DNA from: Moraxellaceae bacterium | Lineage (GTDB): Bacteria; Pseudomonadota; Gammaproteobacteria; Pseudomonadales; Moraxellaceae | Reading direction: 5' to 3' | DNA length: 32,170 nucleotides | Assembly: GCA_025363155.1 (NCBI GenBank) | Contig: JANYEL010000166.1 | Coordinates: 1-32,170, forward strand | Shown here: in pieces, positions 1 through 9,875 of the stretch | How positions within the stretch are numbered: the stretch's first letter is position 1 | How the letters are laid out: each line of letters starts with the position of its first letter | Notes under the pieces: model-generated | What the model was told of the DNA's origin: nothing | The model's input: the letters and a program-made list of their open reading frames with translations, nothing else | Databases searched by the model: none | Position numbers and translations under genes: made by a program

Positions 1-135
1 GCGACTAAGTATCTGGAGAATTATTTGGGATGGCGAAGGTTTTTGGAGCGTTGGGGAAAAACTCTAACTCCAGAAATTGCGCTAACAGTTGCTTTGGCTA
101 AAAATAATCCATTTCAACTGTTAACGCAGACATAG
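1..135 (+). pseudogene. C-terminal end of a probable transposase (partial, runs off the window)
   Basis: An open frame enters from the left edge and ends at a TAG at 133-135, giving 44 residues. The sequence contains YLENYLGWRRFLER and ends NPFQLLTQT. From memory this resembles the C-terminal tail of IS1595/ISXO2-type transposases, in which a YLxNYLxWRR segment precedes the end. The catalytic part lies outside the window, so I cannot say whether the gene is intact. A copy of a dispersed GGAGG-rich repeat starts one base after the stop codon. The family assignment is tentative; it could be another protein with a similar tail. Confidence 0.45.
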
Positions 136-165
136 CCTTAGGAAAAGGAGGGTTGGGGAGGATTT
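136..165 (+). repeat. Dispersed GGAGG-rich repeat, short copy
   Basis: This 30-base stretch matches the reverse complement of 16711-16740 at 28 of 30 positions. It is therefore a copy of the left arm of the palindromic element at 16710-16837. Here only one arm is present, directly after the transposase stop codon. Confidence 0.7.
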
Positions 166-183
166 ACTCTTGATCATTATCAT

Positions 184-212
184 AAAAAAGGGCGCCAACA
201 AGGGACGCCCCC
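184..212 (-). terminator. Rho-independent terminator of the adeIJK-like operon
   Basis: On the minus strand a GC-rich hairpin (GGGCGTCCC, loop TTGTT, then GGCGCCC) is followed by TTTTTT. It lies 16 bases past the stop codon of the outer-membrane factor. The stem also resembles one arm of the GGGGCGATC-type dispersed repeat at 20652-20729, so a mobile repeat may have been recruited as the terminator. Confidence 0.8.
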
Positions 213-228
213 TACAGAATTGGATATT

Positions 229-1701
229 TTACTGCGCAGTTGTATTCGGGTTAGCTGGTGCATTCACATCCAAACCACCACCGCCCAATGTCGTATACAA
301 ATTCACCTGACTCAGCAAAGCAGATTGTTTCAAAGTAATCTGACCTTGTTGTGCGCTGTACAGTGAAGTTTGTGCCACAAGTACGGCTACATAATTATCG
401 ACACCCGCTTTAAAGCGTGATTGCGACAAGTTGTAGTTGGTTTGTGAGGCATTAACCAGACGATTTTGCGCGGCTAAACGATCATCCAAAGTTGCGCGGG
501 TCGCCAATACATCGGACACTTCACGGAATGCAGTCTGAATGGATTTTTCATAGGCATTCAATGCGAGTTTCTGATCAACACTTGCAGTTTCGAGCGTGGC
601 TTTACGACTGCCACCATCAAAAATTGGTAAGTTAATCGACGGCCCGATGCCCCAACCAAATGAACCTGATTTAAATAAATCAGACAGGCTGGTGCTCGAA
701 TAACCAACATTACCCGTCAAGCTAATTGATGGAAAATACGCGCTGCGCGCGACCGCAATATTTGCCCCGGCAGCTTTCAGTTTAAATTCTGATTGCGCGA
801 TGTCAGGACGACGTTGGAGCAATTCACTGGGTAAACCTGCTGGCAGGACTGGACTCGCAGTGATTTGATAAACCGCGCCAGTTGGAATCAACTCATTCGG
901 TACAGATTGTCCGATGAGCAAAGCTAGCGCATTACGATCTTGGGCGATTTGAGTTTGATAGTTGGCAATCGCAAGGTTGGCATTTTCAACACTGATCTGT
1001 GCTTGTTTCACAGGCACAAGGGAGATGATGCCGACTTTGAATTGTTTTTCATTCAAATCATAAGACTGCTTCTGCGCGACTAAAGTTTGTTGAGCCAGTT
1101 TAAGTTGCTCTTGATCAAACGCGAGCGCGAGATAAGTCTGAGCAATTTGGCTAACTAAGCTAATTTGCACGGTTGAACGCGCACTTTCGGTGGCAAAGAA
1201 ACTTTGCAAAGCTTGATCTTTCAGATTCGCAACGCGTCCCCAAAAGTCGAGCTCATAACCCGTCAAACCCAAACCAGCACGATAAGTCGTACTGTTGTCG
1301 GATGAGTTCCCTGTGGTCTGTGTACCACCAGTCACCGCTACAGTTGGATACTGTGCTGAACGCGACAATTGATATTGCGCACGTGCACGGTCAATGTTGA
1401 GCGCAGCTGTACGCAAGTCACGGTTATTGTCCAAGCCCAATTGAATCAATTGTTTTAGCTGTGGGTCGGTGAAGAAATTCTTCCAACCCTGTGATGCGAT
1501 GGATTCGCCCGCAGTTCCAGCAGCATTTTGACTCATCAACGTTGGATACGCCGCCGCCGTCAAGTTGCTTGTAGCAACAGGATCAGGCTGTCTTAAAAAA
1601 GTCGTACTACACGCAGACAGCGCTAAAGGCAGTGCCAATACCGTGAAAATCGCTTTCACGGATTTGTGACTAGAAATAACAGGCTGTTGATTTATTTTCA
1701 T
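229..1701 (-). CDS. adeK: Outer-membrane efflux lipoprotein, AdeK/OprM type
   Basis: This 490-residue protein is the outer-membrane channel of an RND tripartite pump (OEP/NodT family). A lipoprotein signal ends in the lipobox L-S-A-C with Cys31 as the lipidation site. Two OEP repeats follow; the first carries YELDFWGRV and the second [31 protein letters not shown] and [25 protein letters not shown], all hallmarks of AdeK/OprM. The start ATG overlaps the stop of the pump gene upstream (ATGA at 1698-1701), so translation is probably coupled. Expression should follow the operators upstream of the fusion-protein gene. Assignment to the AdeK branch rests on remembered sequence similarity and the operon context; substrates cannot be read from the sequence. 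Confidence 0.92.
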   Translation of the reverse strand: MKINQQPVISSHKSVKAIFTVLALPLALSACSTTFLRQPDPVATSNLTAAAYPTLMSQNAAGTAGESIASQGWKNFFTDPQLKQLIQLGLDNNRDLRTAALNIDRARAQYQLSRSAQYPTVAVTGGTQTTGNSSDNSTTYRAGLGLTGYELDFWGRVANLKDQALQSFFATESARSTVQISLVSQIAQTYLALAFDQEQLKLAQQTLVAQKQSYDLNEKQFKVGIISLVPVKQAQISVENANLAIANYQTQIAQDRNALALLIGQSVPNELIPTGAVYQITASPVLPAGLPSELLQRRPDIAQSEFKLKAAGANIAVARSAYFPSISLTGNVGYSSTSLSDLFKSGSFGWGIGPSINLPIFDGGSRKATLETASVDQKLALNAYEKSIQTAFREVSDVLATRATLDDRLAAQNRLVNASQTNYNLSQSRFKAGVDNYVAVLVAQTSLYSAQQGQITLKQSALLSQVNLYTTLGGGGLDVNAPANPNTTAQ

Positions 1702-4700
1702 TTTTCAGTATCCAGTGATGACTGTGTGTGTGACGATGAAATCGATTCTGATGACGCTGGTCGCGCTTTACCTTTGAATATACTACGAATCCACAGGTAA
1801 AACAGCGGGATAAAGAACACACCAAGGAGCGTTGCGCTGATCATGCCGCCGATCACGCCCGTACCAATCGCATGTTGGCTACCTGAACCTGCGCCAGAGC
1901 TGATCGCCAGTGGTAGTACGCCTAGAATAAATGCCAATGAGGTCATGATAATAGGGCGTAACCGTATCCGAACTGCGTGCAGTACCGATTGAATCAGTTC
2001 TTCACCTTCGTGTTGCAATTCAACGGCAAACTCAACAATCAGAATCGCATTTTTCGCCGAAATCCCGATGACGGTGAGCAAGCCCACTTGCAGATAGATG
2101 TCATTTGCAAGACCACGGAAATGAGTGGCGATTAACGCGCCCATCACACCCAACGGCACAACCAACATGATCGCGAAGGGGATTGACCAGCTTTCATATA
2201 GCGCTGCCAGACAGAGGAATACGATCAGCATCGACAATGCATAGAGGACGGGTGCTTGTGCGCCAGAGGATTTTTCTTCCTGTGACAAACCAGTCCACTC
2301 ATATCCAATACCCGCTGGTAACTTACTGACGATTTCTTCCATCACTTTGAGCGCATCACCAGAGCTTTTGCCGGGCATTGCATTCCCTTGGATCTCTACT
2401 GAAGGAAAACCGTTGTAACGTTGTAGCTGCGGCGAACCGTAAGACCAACGACCTTGGGTAAAGGCAGTCAGCGGAACCATCGCACCAGTATTGCTACGCA
2501 CATACCATTTGCTAATGTCTTCAGGCGCCATGCGCGAGCTGGCTTCACCTTGTACATAAACCTTTTTAATCCGACCATTATCAAGGAATTGATTCACAAA
2601 TGAACCACCCCATGCGGTCGAGATCGTGCTGTTAATACTACTTAGTGAAACGCCAGTCGCACCCGCTTGAGCTTGATTAACATCTAAGTTGTATTGCGGC
2701 GTATCTTCTTGACCATTTGGACGGACGCCGACCACGGTTTTGTTGTACTTCGGATCCATCGCCGCCATACCGAGCAACATGTTGCGCGCTTCCATGAGTT
2801 TTTCATGACCCACTCCGCCACGGTCTTGCAACTGTAGATCAAAGCCGTTAGCAACACCCAGCTCAATCACCGCTGGAGGCGGGAAGGCAAATACGAAGGC
2901 ATCTTTAATTTGCGACAAGGCACCCATCGCACGACCAGCCAAAGCTTTTACATTTTGATCTGGCGCAGGGCGTTCACTCCAATCTTTTAATCGAATGAAA
3001 GCAATACCCGCATTCTGACCTGAACCACTAAAGCTAAAACCTGCGACCGAGAAAACACCTTCAACCGTTTTCTTCTCTTTTTCAAGATAATAGTCTTCAA
3101 CTTGCTTGATGGTTTTCATCGTGCGTTCTTGCGTTGCGCCCGCAGGAAGCTGGATCATGGTGAATAGAATTCCCTGATCTTCATCCGGTAGGAACGCTGA
3201 AGGCAGTTTCACAAACATGAACGCCAGTAAGCCAATCACTGCTGCATAAACAAAGATATAGCGGAAACTCTTTGCTAGCATTTTGCCGACGATGGATTGA
3301 TAACGCTTACTGTTTTTGTCAAATACGCGATTAAACCAACCAAAGAAGCCAGTTTTTTCATGGTGATTTGGATCAACAGGTTTGAGCAATGTTGCACAAA
3401 GAGCAGGCGTCAGAATCAATGCCACCAAGACCGACAGTGTCATTGCCGCAATCATGGTCACTGCGAACTGGCGATAGATCACCCCAGTTGAACCGCCGAA
3501 AAACACTAGCGGAATAAATACTGCAACCAAGACCACGCCAATCCCGATCAAGGCACTGGTAATTTGACCCATGGATTTACGGGTCGCTTCAACAGGGCCG
3601 ACCTGATCTTCATGCATGATCCGTTCGACGTTTTCCACGACCACAATCGCATCATCAACCAGCAAACCGATTGCCAGAACTAATGCGAACAAAGTCAGTG
3701 TATTAATCGAAAAACCAAAGATATTCAAAATAGCAAATGTACCCAGCAAAACCACAGGTACAGCAATCGTAGGAATGATTGTTGCGCGGAAATTTTGCAA
3801 GAACAAATACATGACCAAGAACACCAGTACGATGGCTTCTACAAGCGTCGTGAGGACGTTTTTGATTGATAATTTGACTACAGGTGTCGTGTCATATGGC
3901 ACGATGACTTTCAATCCTGTAGGGAAGTTCTTTTGCAGCTCCGCCATTTTTGTGTCGATCGCTGCTGCAGTATTCAGCGCGTTTGAACCCGCCGCCAGTT
4001 TGATCGCAACCCCAGTCGCAGGTTCACGGTTATAACGCGCAATCGTGTCATAGCTTTCACCGCCCAACTCAACGCGGGAGACATCACCGAGACGAACGAT
4101 GGCACCATTGCTGCTGGTTTTGAGGAAAATCTGACGGAATTGCTCAGGTGTTTGTAATTGACTTTGTGTCGTTACAGTCGCATTCAATGCCTGACCTTCA
4201 ACCGCAGGTGTCCCACCTAGCTGTCCTGCAGAAACTTGGGTGTTTTGCGCTTGAACCGCAGTAATCACATCGGCTGTCGTTAGTTGGTAGCTATTCAGTT
4301 TTGCAGGATCTAACCAAATACGCATCGCGTACTGTGTCCCGAATACTTGAATATCACCCACACCTTGTACACGACTCAGCGGATCTACAATCTTACTGAC
4401 CACATAGTCATTGATTGCATTACGATCCATGCTGCCGTCAGTCGACACAAAACCGAGCACGCGCATAAAAGTACGACCAGACTTGCTGACCGTCACGCCT
4501 TGCTGCTGCACTGAAGTTGGCAGTAGGGTAATGCCTGACTGCAACTTGTTTTGTACTTGTACTTGGGCAATGTCTGGATTGGTGCCCGCTTTAAAGCTCA
4601 ACGTCACCGACACGGCGCCATTTGAGGAGCTGGTTGAAGACATGTAATACAGTCCATCCAGTCCTTTCATTTGCTGTTCAATGATCTGAGTCACTGAATC

Positions 4701-4874
4701 TTCAACAGTTTTTGCTGATGCACCTGGGTAAAATGCATTGACTGAAATCGTCGGTGGCGCAATACTTGGGTATTGCGACACTGACATGGTCATGATGGAT
4801 ATCGCACCCGCAAGCATGACGAGTACAGCAAGCACCCATGCAAAAATGGGGCGATCAATAAAAAAACGTGACAT
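1698..4874 (-). CDS. adeJ: RND multidrug efflux transporter, AdeJ/AcrB type (HAE1)
   Basis: This 1058-residue inner-membrane proton/drug antiporter has the usual length of the HAE1 family. The N-terminus begins with the typical [11 protein letters not shown]. The proton-relay aspartates are Asp407 and Asp408 ([18 protein letters not shown]), at the same numbers as in AcrB, and the partner lysine is in [14 protein letters not shown] near residue 950. A large periplasmic porter loop lies between TM1 and TM2 and another between TM7 and TM8. Twelve bases separate it from the fusion-protein gene upstream, with a GGAG ribosome site, and it overlaps the channel gene by four bases. The N-terminus is closer to AdeJ/MexB than to AdeB. 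It is expected to export several amphiphilic drugs, but the spectrum is not predictable here. Confidence 0.95.
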   Translation of the reverse strand: MSRFFIDRPIFAWVLAVLVMLAGAISIMTMSVSQYPSIAPPTISVNAFYPGASAKTVEDSVTQIIEQQMKGLDGLYYMSSTSSSNGAVSVTLSFKAGTNPDIAQVQVQNKLQSGITLLPTSVQQQGVTVSKSGRTFMRVLGFVSTDGSMDRNAINDYVVSKIVDPLSRVQGVGDIQVFGTQYAMRIWLDPAKLNSYQLTTADVITAVQAQNTQVSAGQLGGTPAVEGQALNATVTTQSQLQTPEQFRQIFLKTSSNGAIVRLGDVSRVELGGESYDTIARYNREPATGVAIKLAAGSNALNTAAAIDTKMAELQKNFPTGLKVIVPYDTTPVVKLSIKNVLTTLVEAIVLVFLVMYLFLQNFRATIIPTIAVPVVLLGTFAILNIFGFSINTLTLFALVLAIGLLVDDAIVVVENVERIMHEDQVGPVEATRKSMGQITSALIGIGVVLVAVFIPLVFFGGSTGVIYRQFAVTMIAAMTLSVLVALILTPALCATLLKPVDPNHHEKTGFFGWFNRVFDKNSKRYQSIVGKMLAKSFRYIFVYAAVIGLLAFMFVKLPSAFLPDEDQGILFTMIQLPAGATQERTMKTIKQVEDYYLEKEKKTVEGVFSVAGFSFSGSGQNAGIAFIRLKDWSERPAPDQNVKALAGRAMGALSQIKDAFVFAFPPPAVIELGVANGFDLQLQDRGGVGHEKLMEARNMLLGMAAMDPKYNKTVVGVRPNGQEDTPQYNLDVNQAQAGATGVSLSSINSTISTAWGGSFVNQFLDNGRIKKVYVQGEASSRMAPEDISKWYVRSNTGAMVPLTAFTQGRWSYGSPQLQRYNGFPSVEIQGNAMPGKSSGDALKVMEEIVSKLPAGIGYEWTGLSQEEKSSGAQAPVLYALSMLIVFLCLAALYESWSIPFAIMLVVPLGVMGALIATHFRGLANDIYLQVGLLTVIGISAKNAILIVEFAVELQHEGEELIQSVLHAVRIRLRPIIMTSLAFILGVLPLAISSGAGSGSQHAIGTGVIGGMISATLLGVFFIPLFYLWIRSIFKGKARPASSESISSSHTQSSLDTEK

Positions 4875-4886
4875 AGCGACCGCTCC

Positions 4887-6185
4887 TTATGATTGAGCCG
4901 AAGCGGTTTTAGTTGATGTCGCTGATACCGGTTTAGCGCTTGCAACTGGCGCATTCGCTGCCGCTGGCGTCGAACCTGCATCCGAAGTCGGTGCGACAGT
5001 CGCATGCACTTTCGAGCCAGGTTTAGCTTTTTGTGAGCCTTCGAGGATCACACGTTCGCCATTTTCCAAACCACCCGTGACGATCCATTTGTCGCCTTGG
5101 GTGTTTGAGGTTTGAATCGTGCGCGGACTGACTGTGCCATCTGCTCCGACGACCAAGACTGTCGCTTCGCCTTTCGGATTATGGGTGACAGCTTGTTGTG
5201 GTAATAAAATACCGTTATGCACAACACCTTGATTAATCTTGGCTTTCACGTACATGCCTGGAAGCAACAAACCTGATGGATTCGGCACAACGGCACGCAG
5301 AATGACCGAGCCGCTTGTCGGATCAACGCTGGCGTTTGAGAATTCCAAACGACCTTGAATCGGGTAACTGCTACCGTCTTCAAGCGTTAAGCTGATTTGC
5401 GTACTTTGTGGTTTGCCCAATTTTCCCGCTGAAATTTGTTGACGCAATTTCAGCATGTCCGCACTGGATTGGCTGATGTCGACATACATTGGATCATTTT
5501 GTTGGATCGTCACTAAAGGTGTTGCTTGATTGGCAACAACCAGTGCACCCGCAGTCACGCTGGATACGCCACTTTGACCAGTAATCGGTGAACGAACGGT
5601 TGCATAATCCAGTTTGATTTGGCTGTTGCGCAGCGTCGCTTGACTGGCTGCAAGGTCAGCTTCAGACAGCGCCACTTGTTGCAAGGCACTATCGTAGTCG
5701 AGTTGGCTCACCGCATTGCTGGCAATCAAACCTTTATAGCGACTTGCAGTCACTTTAAGTGCAGCAAGATTAGCCTTGTTACGCTGTACGGCTGCTTGTG
5801 CGGCATCAACATCAGTACGCGTTGTCGCAGGATCAATTTGATACAGTGCTTGACCTGCTGTGACGGTACTGCCTTCTTGGAATAGGCGCTTTAAGATAAT
5901 ACCGCCGACCTGTGGAATCACAGGTGACACTTGATATGCCGAAGTGCGACCAGCCAGTTCGACATATTGAGAAACAGGCTGACGCTCAGCAACCGTCACC
6001 ACCACTTCAGCAGGAGGCATTGCCCCTGCACCAGCAGCGCCGCCAGCACCTGGTGCTGCGCCATCTTTTTTGCCGCACGCAGTCAGCGCAATGCTGGCTG
6101 ATAGGGTTGAGAGCAGGAGGACTTTAGACCAATTGTTTTGGCGGCTATAGAACGAAGAATTTTGTGTCGTGTGACGCGATTTCAT
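4887..6185 (-). CDS. adeI: RND periplasmic adaptor (membrane fusion) lipoprotein, AdeI type
   Basis: This 432-residue adaptor links the inner-membrane pump to the outer-membrane channel. The start chosen is the ATG at 6183-6185, preceded by AGAGG, which gives a lipoprotein signal ending in L-T-A-C before GKKDGA. The open frame continues about 106 codons further upstream, but that part has no coding character and contains the operators. After a Gly/Ala linker come MPPAEVVVTVAERQPV, the lipoyl/hairpin region (GGIILKRLFQEGSTVTAGQALYQID), SNAVSQLDYD, the beta-barrel (TIQQNDPMYVDISQSS) and an Ala/Ser/Thr-rich tail of about 40 residues. It resembles Acinetobacter AdeI along its length. It is the first gene of the pump operon. 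Confidence 0.93.
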   Translation of the reverse strand: MKSRHTTQNSSFYSRQNNWSKVLLLSTLSASIALTACGKKDGAAPGAGGAAGAGAMPPAEVVVTVAERQPVSQYVELAGRTSAYQVSPVIPQVGGIILKRLFQEGSTVTAGQALYQIDPATTRTDVDAAQAAVQRNKANLAALKVTASRYKGLIASNAVSQLDYDSALQQVALSEADLAASQATLRNSQIKLDYATVRSPITGQSGVSSVTAGALVVANQATPLVTIQQNDPMYVDISQSSADMLKLRQQISAGKLGKPQSTQISLTLEDGSSYPIQGRLEFSNASVDPTSGSVILRAVVPNPSGLLLPGMYVKAKINQGVVHNGILLPQQAVTHNPKGEATVLVVGADGTVSPRTIQTSNTQGDKWIVTGGLENGERVILEGSQKAKPGSKVHATVAPTSDAGSTPAAANAPVASAKPVSATSTKTASAQS

Positions 6186-6263
6186 GGCGACCTCTTTAAT
6201 CTTTTGTGGTTGTCGGCGCGGGTAAAACACTACTTTGCCAATACATAATTGAATCGATAAATG

Positions 6264-6281
6264 CAGAACGATAACGTTCTG
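6264..6281. promoter_or_regulatory. 7-bp-arm palindrome in the adeI leader
   Basis: CAGAACGATAACGTTCTG is a perfect inverted repeat with an ATAA centre, 79-96 bases upstream of the adeI start. Its core ACGATAACG recurs in inverted orientation at 6321-6329. It could be a second operator or an mRNA hairpin; no function can be assigned. Confidence 0.4.
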
Positions 6282-6399
6282 TTGAAGACGGTAGTGTGAA
6301 AAATTAGATGAGAAAATGTCCGTTATCGTTTTTGTTAATGTTGAATTGATGAGATTGCAACACAAAGTCAGCAGGAATGCAGCATGCTGTTTCAAAAAG

Positions 6400-6440
6400 A
6401 GTACTGAACAGTATAGTTTGTAAAGAGTACTACTTAGTAC
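6400..6440. promoter_or_regulatory. Two tandem TetR-type operators overlapping a putative adeIJK promoter
   Basis: Two related palindromes lie here: AGTACTGAACAGTAT (6400-6414) and AGTACTACTTAGTAC (6426-6440). Both fit TACT(G/A)NN(C/T)AGTA, and their centres are 26 bases apart, about two and a half helix turns. Reading toward adeI on the minus strand, a TATACT -10-like hexamer (6410-6415) overlaps the first palindrome. No regulator gene is adjacent. In Acinetobacter baumannii the adeIJK operon is repressed by the TetR-family protein AdeN, encoded elsewhere on the chromosome, so a distant repressor is plausible. This is inference from symmetry and position. Confidence 0.55.
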
Positions 6441-6535
6441 AGACTCTCGCAAGTGACAATTTGAATTAAATTTCAAAAAGTAACATTTCTCTTGTTGTTT
6501 CATTTTATTGTCTTAATATTTGATATTTAATGAAT

Positions 6536-7288
6536 TTATTTATTAATGGCTAATAGTGTATTTTTACTTAAATAACTCATTCGGTGTTCTAAACGAATTT
6601 TCCAGTCTACGTTTAAGCCCTGACACCCTGCAGCTTGGGCCAGCATTTCATAGCTAGGTCGTTGGCTGGTGACGATTTCAAGGAAACGTGCAATGCTGAG
6701 ACTATCATTCAATCGTTCTAGCAGCGAGATTGGATCACCCACTTTAATTACACCTGACTGTAAAACGCGGTAGTACCAACCCGTGATGTAATTGTCGGCA
6801 ATAAACTTGGACAATTGAGGTGTATTAAAACGATGATTGATTTTCCAGCAGGGGCTACGCGGTTGCGAAACTTGAACCATAACAGGACCGATTTGGTAAA
6901 TATCGCCGATATAGACATTCCGATCATCCATATTAGGACCAGTGATATTTTCTCCAATCGAGCCCGCAATGGCGATATCTTTTAATTCGGGGTATTGCGA
7001 AATGATGGTGGCGTAGCTGGATTGGGCATATTGATGGAGGGCTTTTTCGATGCCGCCATGGACGCGTTTATCGGCTTGCACATCGCCAATAATGCCCAGA
7101 TCATTGATCTTCGCATTAGGGATGCTGTGCTTATACATGCCAGTTTGTTGACCTTGACCTTCGGGCGAGAGCGTTTGTAATGTCCCAATAAAGAGTGCGT
7201 CAACGACCGTTTCTGGTGAATTCAAGGCATCACTCCCTAAGGCATTGATGAGTATCGTTTGGTGTTCATTATTATGGCTAAATTGCAC
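6536..7288 (-). CDS. YiiM-type MOSC domain protein
   Basis: This is a MOSC-domain protein of the YiiM branch, 250 residues from a GTG start at 7286-7288. It carries GIIGDVQADKRVHGGIEKALHQY (residues 66-87), GENI (112-115) and the conserved cysteine in SQPRSPCWKI (Cys147), which binds molybdenum cofactor in this family. E. coli YiiM reduces N-hydroxylated purines such as 6-hydroxylaminopurine; a similar reductase role is inferred. No in-frame ATG precedes codon 51, so GTG is the best start although no clear ribosome site is seen. The N-terminus is about 25 residues longer than in YiiM. It begins 27 bases after the Gcr-family gene and may be cotranscribed with it. Confidence 0.8.
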   Translation of the reverse strand: MQFSHNNEHQTILINALGSDALNSPETVVDALFIGTLQTLSPEGQGQQTGMYKHSIPNAKINDLGIIGDVQADKRVHGGIEKALHQYAQSSYATIISQYPELKDIAIAGSIGENITGPNMDDRNVYIGDIYQIGPVMVQVSQPRSPCWKINHRFNTPQLSKFIADNYITGWYYRVLQSGVIKVGDPISLLERLNDSLSIARFLEIVTSQRPSYEMLAQAAGCQGLNVDWKIRLEHRMSYLSKNTLLAINK

Positions 7289-7315
7289 CGATTTGATCTG
7301 TTTTTATAATTCTAA

Positions 7316-9535
7316 TTAAGACGGCGGTTTCTCAGTATGCGCGCGCTCATCCTGCAGTATATTAGGATGTGCAGGCGGCATAAAGAAGTCCGTTGGTCGG
7401 GTAAAGAAATGTCCCAAAATCACTTTACCCAATGACAACCATTGACCGAATGAGACCCGCCGCGCTTTAAGGGCGACAAAGAGAGCCAATGAAAAACTGA
7501 CCAGCAAGTTAGTGAGACCAATTAATAATACTCCGACAAACGACACAATAATGGTTGTGAGATCCACATTAGAACCGAGCGTATAAACAGATTGCGCAAA
7601 GTTCACCGAGGCAAAGGCAATGTGCCGAATATCAAGCGGTAAGCCCAAAATATAACCCAGCGTTCCCATGCTACCCAGCATCACCCCAAACCAAAAATTA
7701 CTGGCTAAAGCCCCGAGGTTATTCTCAATATAGTTCGACATTTTGAATAGTCGTTCAGCTGACATTCGTTTTTTTAACTGTGGATGTTGGCGTAATCGTG
7801 CGCCAACCTGATGATAAACCGATAAATTATCATAATATCCAGCAATCAGACCTGATAGAAATAAACAGACGCCTGCGATAGCGGCATGAGGCAGTGCTAG
7901 GGAGGTGAATGGGTTGATGTTATGCAATAACGTATGTGCGTCATCAGCAGAAAGTAGCGGCTTATGTAGAGCTGTCTGCCAAAGATAGGCAATGAAAGCA
8001 CCAATGGGCATCGCAATAGAGATATTGCCAATAATCGCAACGATCTGGGTGCGCATGATATTAACGGTGAGTTGTGCGAGGTCTGTGAGTTGATTGGCTT
8101 GCGCTTGGTTATTTTTTTCAGCTTCATGTACGGTTGCGGCGATTGTTGCCGCAGTCATCGCAGGTTGTTTGGTTGCCACAGTAAAGTGCAGCATATGAAT
8201 CATCATAAAACCCAGTGAATAATTCATGCTGTTCAATAAAGCTTTGACGAAAGGCGCTAATACAAATCGTCCAAGCAATACTTTAATCGTTGCCATCACG
8301 GCAATAATGGCACCTGCACCCATCGCTGAACGTAGCATAGCAAAGTAACCACGTCGATTATCAGCGACATAGTGATCACCTGTTTTACTCGCATTTTCCG
8401 TCACTTGTAATGCGAGTAGTTCGGTGTTGGTCGAAATGAGATGATGAATACTGCCATGATTTTTTTGATCGCCCGCGAGTATTTGCAGGGAGGTTTGTAT
8501 GCTATTACTGGGAATCGTGGCCGTGTTTTTTTGCCCGTTCGATGGTGCGTTATCCGTTGAAATCGGTAGCTCAAGGTATGGACTGCGTTGAAAACCCAGC
8601 AATAAGTCAAATAACAACTCCATTCGCGCCAAACTTTGCTCAATCCGAATCATCAAATTGGTCAGCCGAATACTCACGCCATAACGCCGCGTATTTTTGC
8701 GTACCCTTGTCAAGATTGCGCGACATTGTTCGATCATGACGGCAGTGGGACTTTCGTCAGGAATTTGAAGAAATTCATCTTGAACGGTATTTGAGTCTTG
8801 AATCGGAGGCGTTTGAGTTTCATTAATATAAAAGGGCTGATAACTTTGGACAAATGCCAAAACTTCACGATTTTGCGCCATAAAAGGCGATTCAAAATCA
8901 TCAATGCTGGGGTCGATACGCATCAACTCACGTTCTAACCCCATCGCAGTCACGCGATAAGACAAGATCATGAGTGCATTCAATAGCTCGTGTTGTGTGG
9001 ATTGCATGAGCTCGACATCAGGTATCGCCGTAGATAGACAATACGACAGGCAATGCCATTGATCTAATGGAATCTGATCGAGCCAATCGGCATCACAGGG
9101 TTGATTAAACGTTGCATTAAAGAGCGTATCTACGCGATATGCTGACTGTAGTGGTGGAATGACACGCCAGACGAGTCGTTGGCTGAGTGTTGTGAAAAAA
9201 CCATCATTGGCAAGAATGCCGGTATCACTATAAAACTGGTCGGGCTTGTACAAACGCAATAAGGTCAGTACGTAGTCGGTGAAAATGGTTGCAAGGGCAG
9301 GTCGTTCTTCTAATAGTGTCGTTAATCCACTAAAACGATCTACGACTTCAGTTGTGTTCATGAGGGACGTTGGGCGAATTTGCTCAATTAAATCAAATAA
9401 TGGCTGAGGCGATGGCGTCGTGCTATCGATTTGCGACACCATTTCGTCGAAACATGCGGATAACGTTAATCCCAGAGTTTCTATCGGTGCCTTCGGTTTT
9501 GTTGTCGTTGTAATATTCGTTAAGTGCTTTGGCAT
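7316..9535 (-). CDS. Gcr-family membrane protein (annotated 'site-specific recombinase')
   Basis: This 739-residue protein belongs to the family labelled site-specific recombinase Gcr (SpecificRecomb). The label dates from an old gonococcal report, and nothing here looks like a recombinase active site. The N-terminal 350 residues are soluble and helical (RVTAMGLERELMRIDPSIDDFESPFMAQN). The C-terminal half has several hydrophobic segments, for example AMGAGAIIAVMATIKVLLG, IAGVCLFLSGLIAGYYDNLS and IIVSFVGVLLIGLTNLLVSF, so it is a polytopic inner-membrane protein. The ATG at 9533-9535 with an upstream AAAAGGT is preferred to a TTG nine codons earlier. True function is unknown. Confidence 0.75.
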   Translation of the reverse strand: MPKHLTNITTTTKPKAPIETLGLTLSACFDEMVSQIDSTTPSPQPLFDLIEQIRPTSLMNTTEVVDRFSGLTTLLEERPALATIFTDYVLTLLRLYKPDQFYSDTGILANDGFFTTLSQRLVWRVIPPLQSAYRVDTLFNATFNQPCDADWLDQIPLDQWHCLSYCLSTAIPDVELMQSTQHELLNALMILSYRVTAMGLERELMRIDPSIDDFESPFMAQNREVLAFVQSYQPFYINETQTPPIQDSNTVQDEFLQIPDESPTAVMIEQCRAILTRVRKNTRRYGVSIRLTNLMIRIEQSLARMELLFDLLLGFQRSPYLELPISTDNAPSNGQKNTATIPSNSIQTSLQILAGDQKNHGSIHHLISTNTELLALQVTENASKTGDHYVADNRRGYFAMLRSAMGAGAIIAVMATIKVLLGRFVLAPFVKALLNSMNYSLGFMMIHMLHFTVATKQPAMTAATIAATVHEAEKNNQAQANQLTDLAQLTVNIMRTQIVAIIGNISIAMPIGAFIAYLWQTALHKPLLSADDAHTLLHNINPFTSLALPHAAIAGVCLFLSGLIAGYYDNLSVYHQVGARLRQHPQLKKRMSAERLFKMSNYIENNLGALASNFWFGVMLGSMGTLGYILGLPLDIRHIAFASVNFAQSVYTLGSNVDLTTIIVSFVGVLLIGLTNLLVSFSLALFVALKARRVSFGQWLSLGKVILGHFFTRPTDFFMPPAHPNILQDERAHTEKPPS

Positions 9536-9875
9536 AAATAACTGATTTACCTTTTGAATCAAACTTTTTTATGGCAAGGAATATTGCTTTGTGCAAGTGA
9601 TTTAGACGGCCATCTGCTCCAAACACAGTAGAGTAAGTTTGTTGTGATGTCTGTATCGAAACTGAGATTGGGTGTTTGTGATACGTCGGATTGATCAAAT
9701 GACTGCATGAATTTGAAGCGATTAAGTTTTTGTAGTTGTTGATCTTGTTATGTTTTTATAGATCTGTTCGTTTCTTATTGTTTTGTTACAGTTTTTTGGA
9801 GTTAAGCGCGCTGAGATGGTTCTAAGGCGCTTCATTGATCAAGCTTATATAAAAATCATGCAGCCCGAGAAAGTC
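9536..9875. other. Intergenic region between the Gcr-family gene and ispB
   Basis: This 340-base T-rich stretch presumably carries the promoter of the Gcr-family gene and the transcript end of ispB. An inverted repeat AAGCGC (9804-9809) / GCGCTT (9827-9832) lies 44 bases past the ispB stop, but no T-run follows it on the minus strand, so it is only a weak terminator candidate. A minus-strand open frame reaching into this region from the start of the Gcr-family gene shows no recognisable protein. Confidence 0.5.

Noticed and set aside
3616-4035. Plus-strand open frame of 139 codons inside the pump gene
   Set aside because: It is antisense to the conserved AdeJ-like coding region, low-complexity Thr/Ala/Val, and has no upstream signals.
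6186-6503. A 106-codon upstream extension of the adeI reading frame
   Set aside because: It has no coding character, contains the palindromic operators and leader, and would bury the lipoprotein signal; the ATG at 6185 has a good ribosome site.
7316-9535. Reading the Gcr-family protein as a true site-specific recombinase
   Set aside because: No tyrosine or serine recombinase catalytic motif is visible and the C-terminal half is multi-pass membrane sequence; the family name is historical.
9423-9698. Minus-strand open frame of 91 codons across the start of the Gcr-family gene
   Set aside because: It overlaps the real gene out of frame and shows no recognisable protein or ribosome site.
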